Source: Glomus cerebriforme
Lineage: Eukaryota; Glomeromycota; Glomeromycetes; Glomerales; Glomeraceae
Direction of reading: 5' to 3'
DNA: 34,289 nucleotides
Assembly: GCA_003550305.1 (NCBI GenBank)
Contig: QKYT01000261.1
Coordinates: 105,580 to 139,868, forward strand
This document shows positions 33,341 to 34,289 of the stretch, in pieces. The notes beneath the pieces were generated by a model. That model saw nothing but the letters and a program-made list of their open reading frames with translations, had not been told where the DNA came from and made no database searches. Both the position numbers and the translations under genes were made by a program. Within the stretch, counting starts at the first letter, position 1; the number at the start of each line of letters is the position of its first letter.

Positions 33341-33713
33341 AAATAGTTACGGCAAGCAACCTTAGATACAATCTTAATATAAAAAATGCATCATCCCATT
33401 AACTCTCTCTGCTCCTACATTACTATTACAATCATTACAGCCCATAGTCGAAATTAAGGTTGCAATTACGTCTAGCAACATTATCTTAGGGTTCCTTAAT
33501 ATGAATTAACTGCATGGTAACTAAGCTACTACTAACGGTTCTCCCAAGTAATTGTATTTACTGTAAATGTACTCACAACGCACACTGTATGCATATATTT
33601 ACGGTGCGTTTATTAATGTTTTTTTTTTAATATTGTTCTTCAAAATATTTAAATATAATAAGGTTGGAAAAAAAATTATCAATTTAAATTACATTGATTC
33701 TCGTTCTTTTCGT

Positions 33714-34061
33714 TCATTTAAATATTCCTAAACCAAATAATTTATCAACATCAACATCAACAACACCATCATTTCTAACACAACTTTTGTAAGTTTCTTT
33801 AGGAATACATCATTACAGTAGTTATTAATGTAATTACAAACATTAACCACATCCAAAATAAATTTGTTGTTCTTATATGACATAAATGTAAAAATTTTGT
33901 ATCCTTATAAGGATAATCTGATGAACAAGTTAATGGAATATCTCCCAATTCATGAATTGTATAATGAGTATAAATAACTACAAAAAAAAAGGCGAAAATT
34001 TATATAAATAAAAAGATGATTTTATTTACGTGAAATAACAAGCCGTAAAATTGTCGTGACA
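33714..34061 (-). pseudogene. Partial, frame-broken Cys-containing gene
   Basis: An exon of 32 nt (34061-34030) with a tatgtag acceptor and a GTAAAT donor is followed by a 52-nt intron. An acceptor tttttttttgtag leads into 33977. From there the frames read YTIHELGDIPLTCSSDYPYK, then, after a T run, NNKFILDVVNVCNYINNYCN, then KETYKSCVRNDGVVDVDVDK and LFGLGIFK to a TGA at 33714. Two frame changes are needed, both near short homopolymers, so they could be sequence errors. Earlier exons would lie further right, beyond the window or unseen. The family is unknown. Confidence 0.35.
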
Positions 34062-34289
34062 CTACATAAAAATAAAGATTTTTTTTTTTTTAAAAAAAAA
34101 ATTAAAGTTTTTCGATATATTCAAGATGTTTGAAAGAAAATACCTAAATTCTAGTCGAAATTGTTTTTTATCGGAAAAACAGCGACAAATAATTAATAAT
34201 AAATGCAAACCTATATGTTATAAAATATATTGTTAATCTTTGATTTTGAAGAATCAACTAGGAAGGCGTCATATTGAAGTTAAGGAATT

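Overview
The window looks like nuclear DNA of a fungus. The best fit is an arbuscular mycorrhizal fungus (Glomeromycotina, Rhizophagus-like). The pointers are very low G+C, long A/T runs, 50-110 bp introns with GTAAGT-type donors and C/TAG acceptors, a Crinkler-type secreted head domain, a SAM-NYN protein, TTAGGG-like tracts, and many decayed transposons and fold-back repeats. No bacterial operon features, rRNA or tRNA genes were recognised. The species is an inference; no search was run. A few N bases show it is a draft assembly, so some frameshifts may be sequence errors.

Layout. (1) 1-2.9 kb: repeats, with two fossil ends of a tyrosine recombinase (Crypton/DUF3504-like) facing each other across a fold-back element, then a second fold-back. 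(2) 3.26-4.96 kb, minus strand: a two-exon gene joining a SAM domain to a NYN-type nuclease domain, with a TATA box, one apparent frameshift and one in-frame TAG. (3) 5.1-9.1 kb: tandem repeats, hairpins, and a decayed hAT transposase. (4) 9.3-10.4 kb: an orphan promoter/first-exon-like block, a telomere-like tract and a hairpin. (5) 10.78-13.21 kb: a divergent gene pair. On the minus strand is a three-exon gene of unknown role; on the plus strand is a four-exon DnaJ protein with a J domain and a DnaJ-X domain. Both begin with a SHOCT-like helical motif, and a duplicated 78-bp module lies between them. (6) 13.2-19.0 kb: mostly empty, with one possible small ORF and a 27-bp minisatellite. (7) 19.16-19.58 kb: a small secreted protein made of a signal peptide plus a Crinkler-like ubiquitin-fold head and nothing else. 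(8) 21.6-24 kb: transposon-derived material, including a frameshifted RNase H/zf-RVT tail of a non-LTR element. (9) 25.24-27.18 kb: an intact nine-exon DCAF12, the one clear housekeeping gene. (10) 29.16-31.53 kb: two tandem paralogous four-helix membrane proteins with matching intron phases and Asn-rich/AGAE tails. (11) 31.5-34.3 kb: decayed or partial genes on the minus strand.

The genes do not form one pathway. The most unusual items are the SAM-NYN architecture, the secreted stand-alone CRN head, the divergent SHOCT/J-domain pair, and the tandem membrane pair. All exon models are my own manual splicing from reading-frame and splice-site logic, and have no transcript support.
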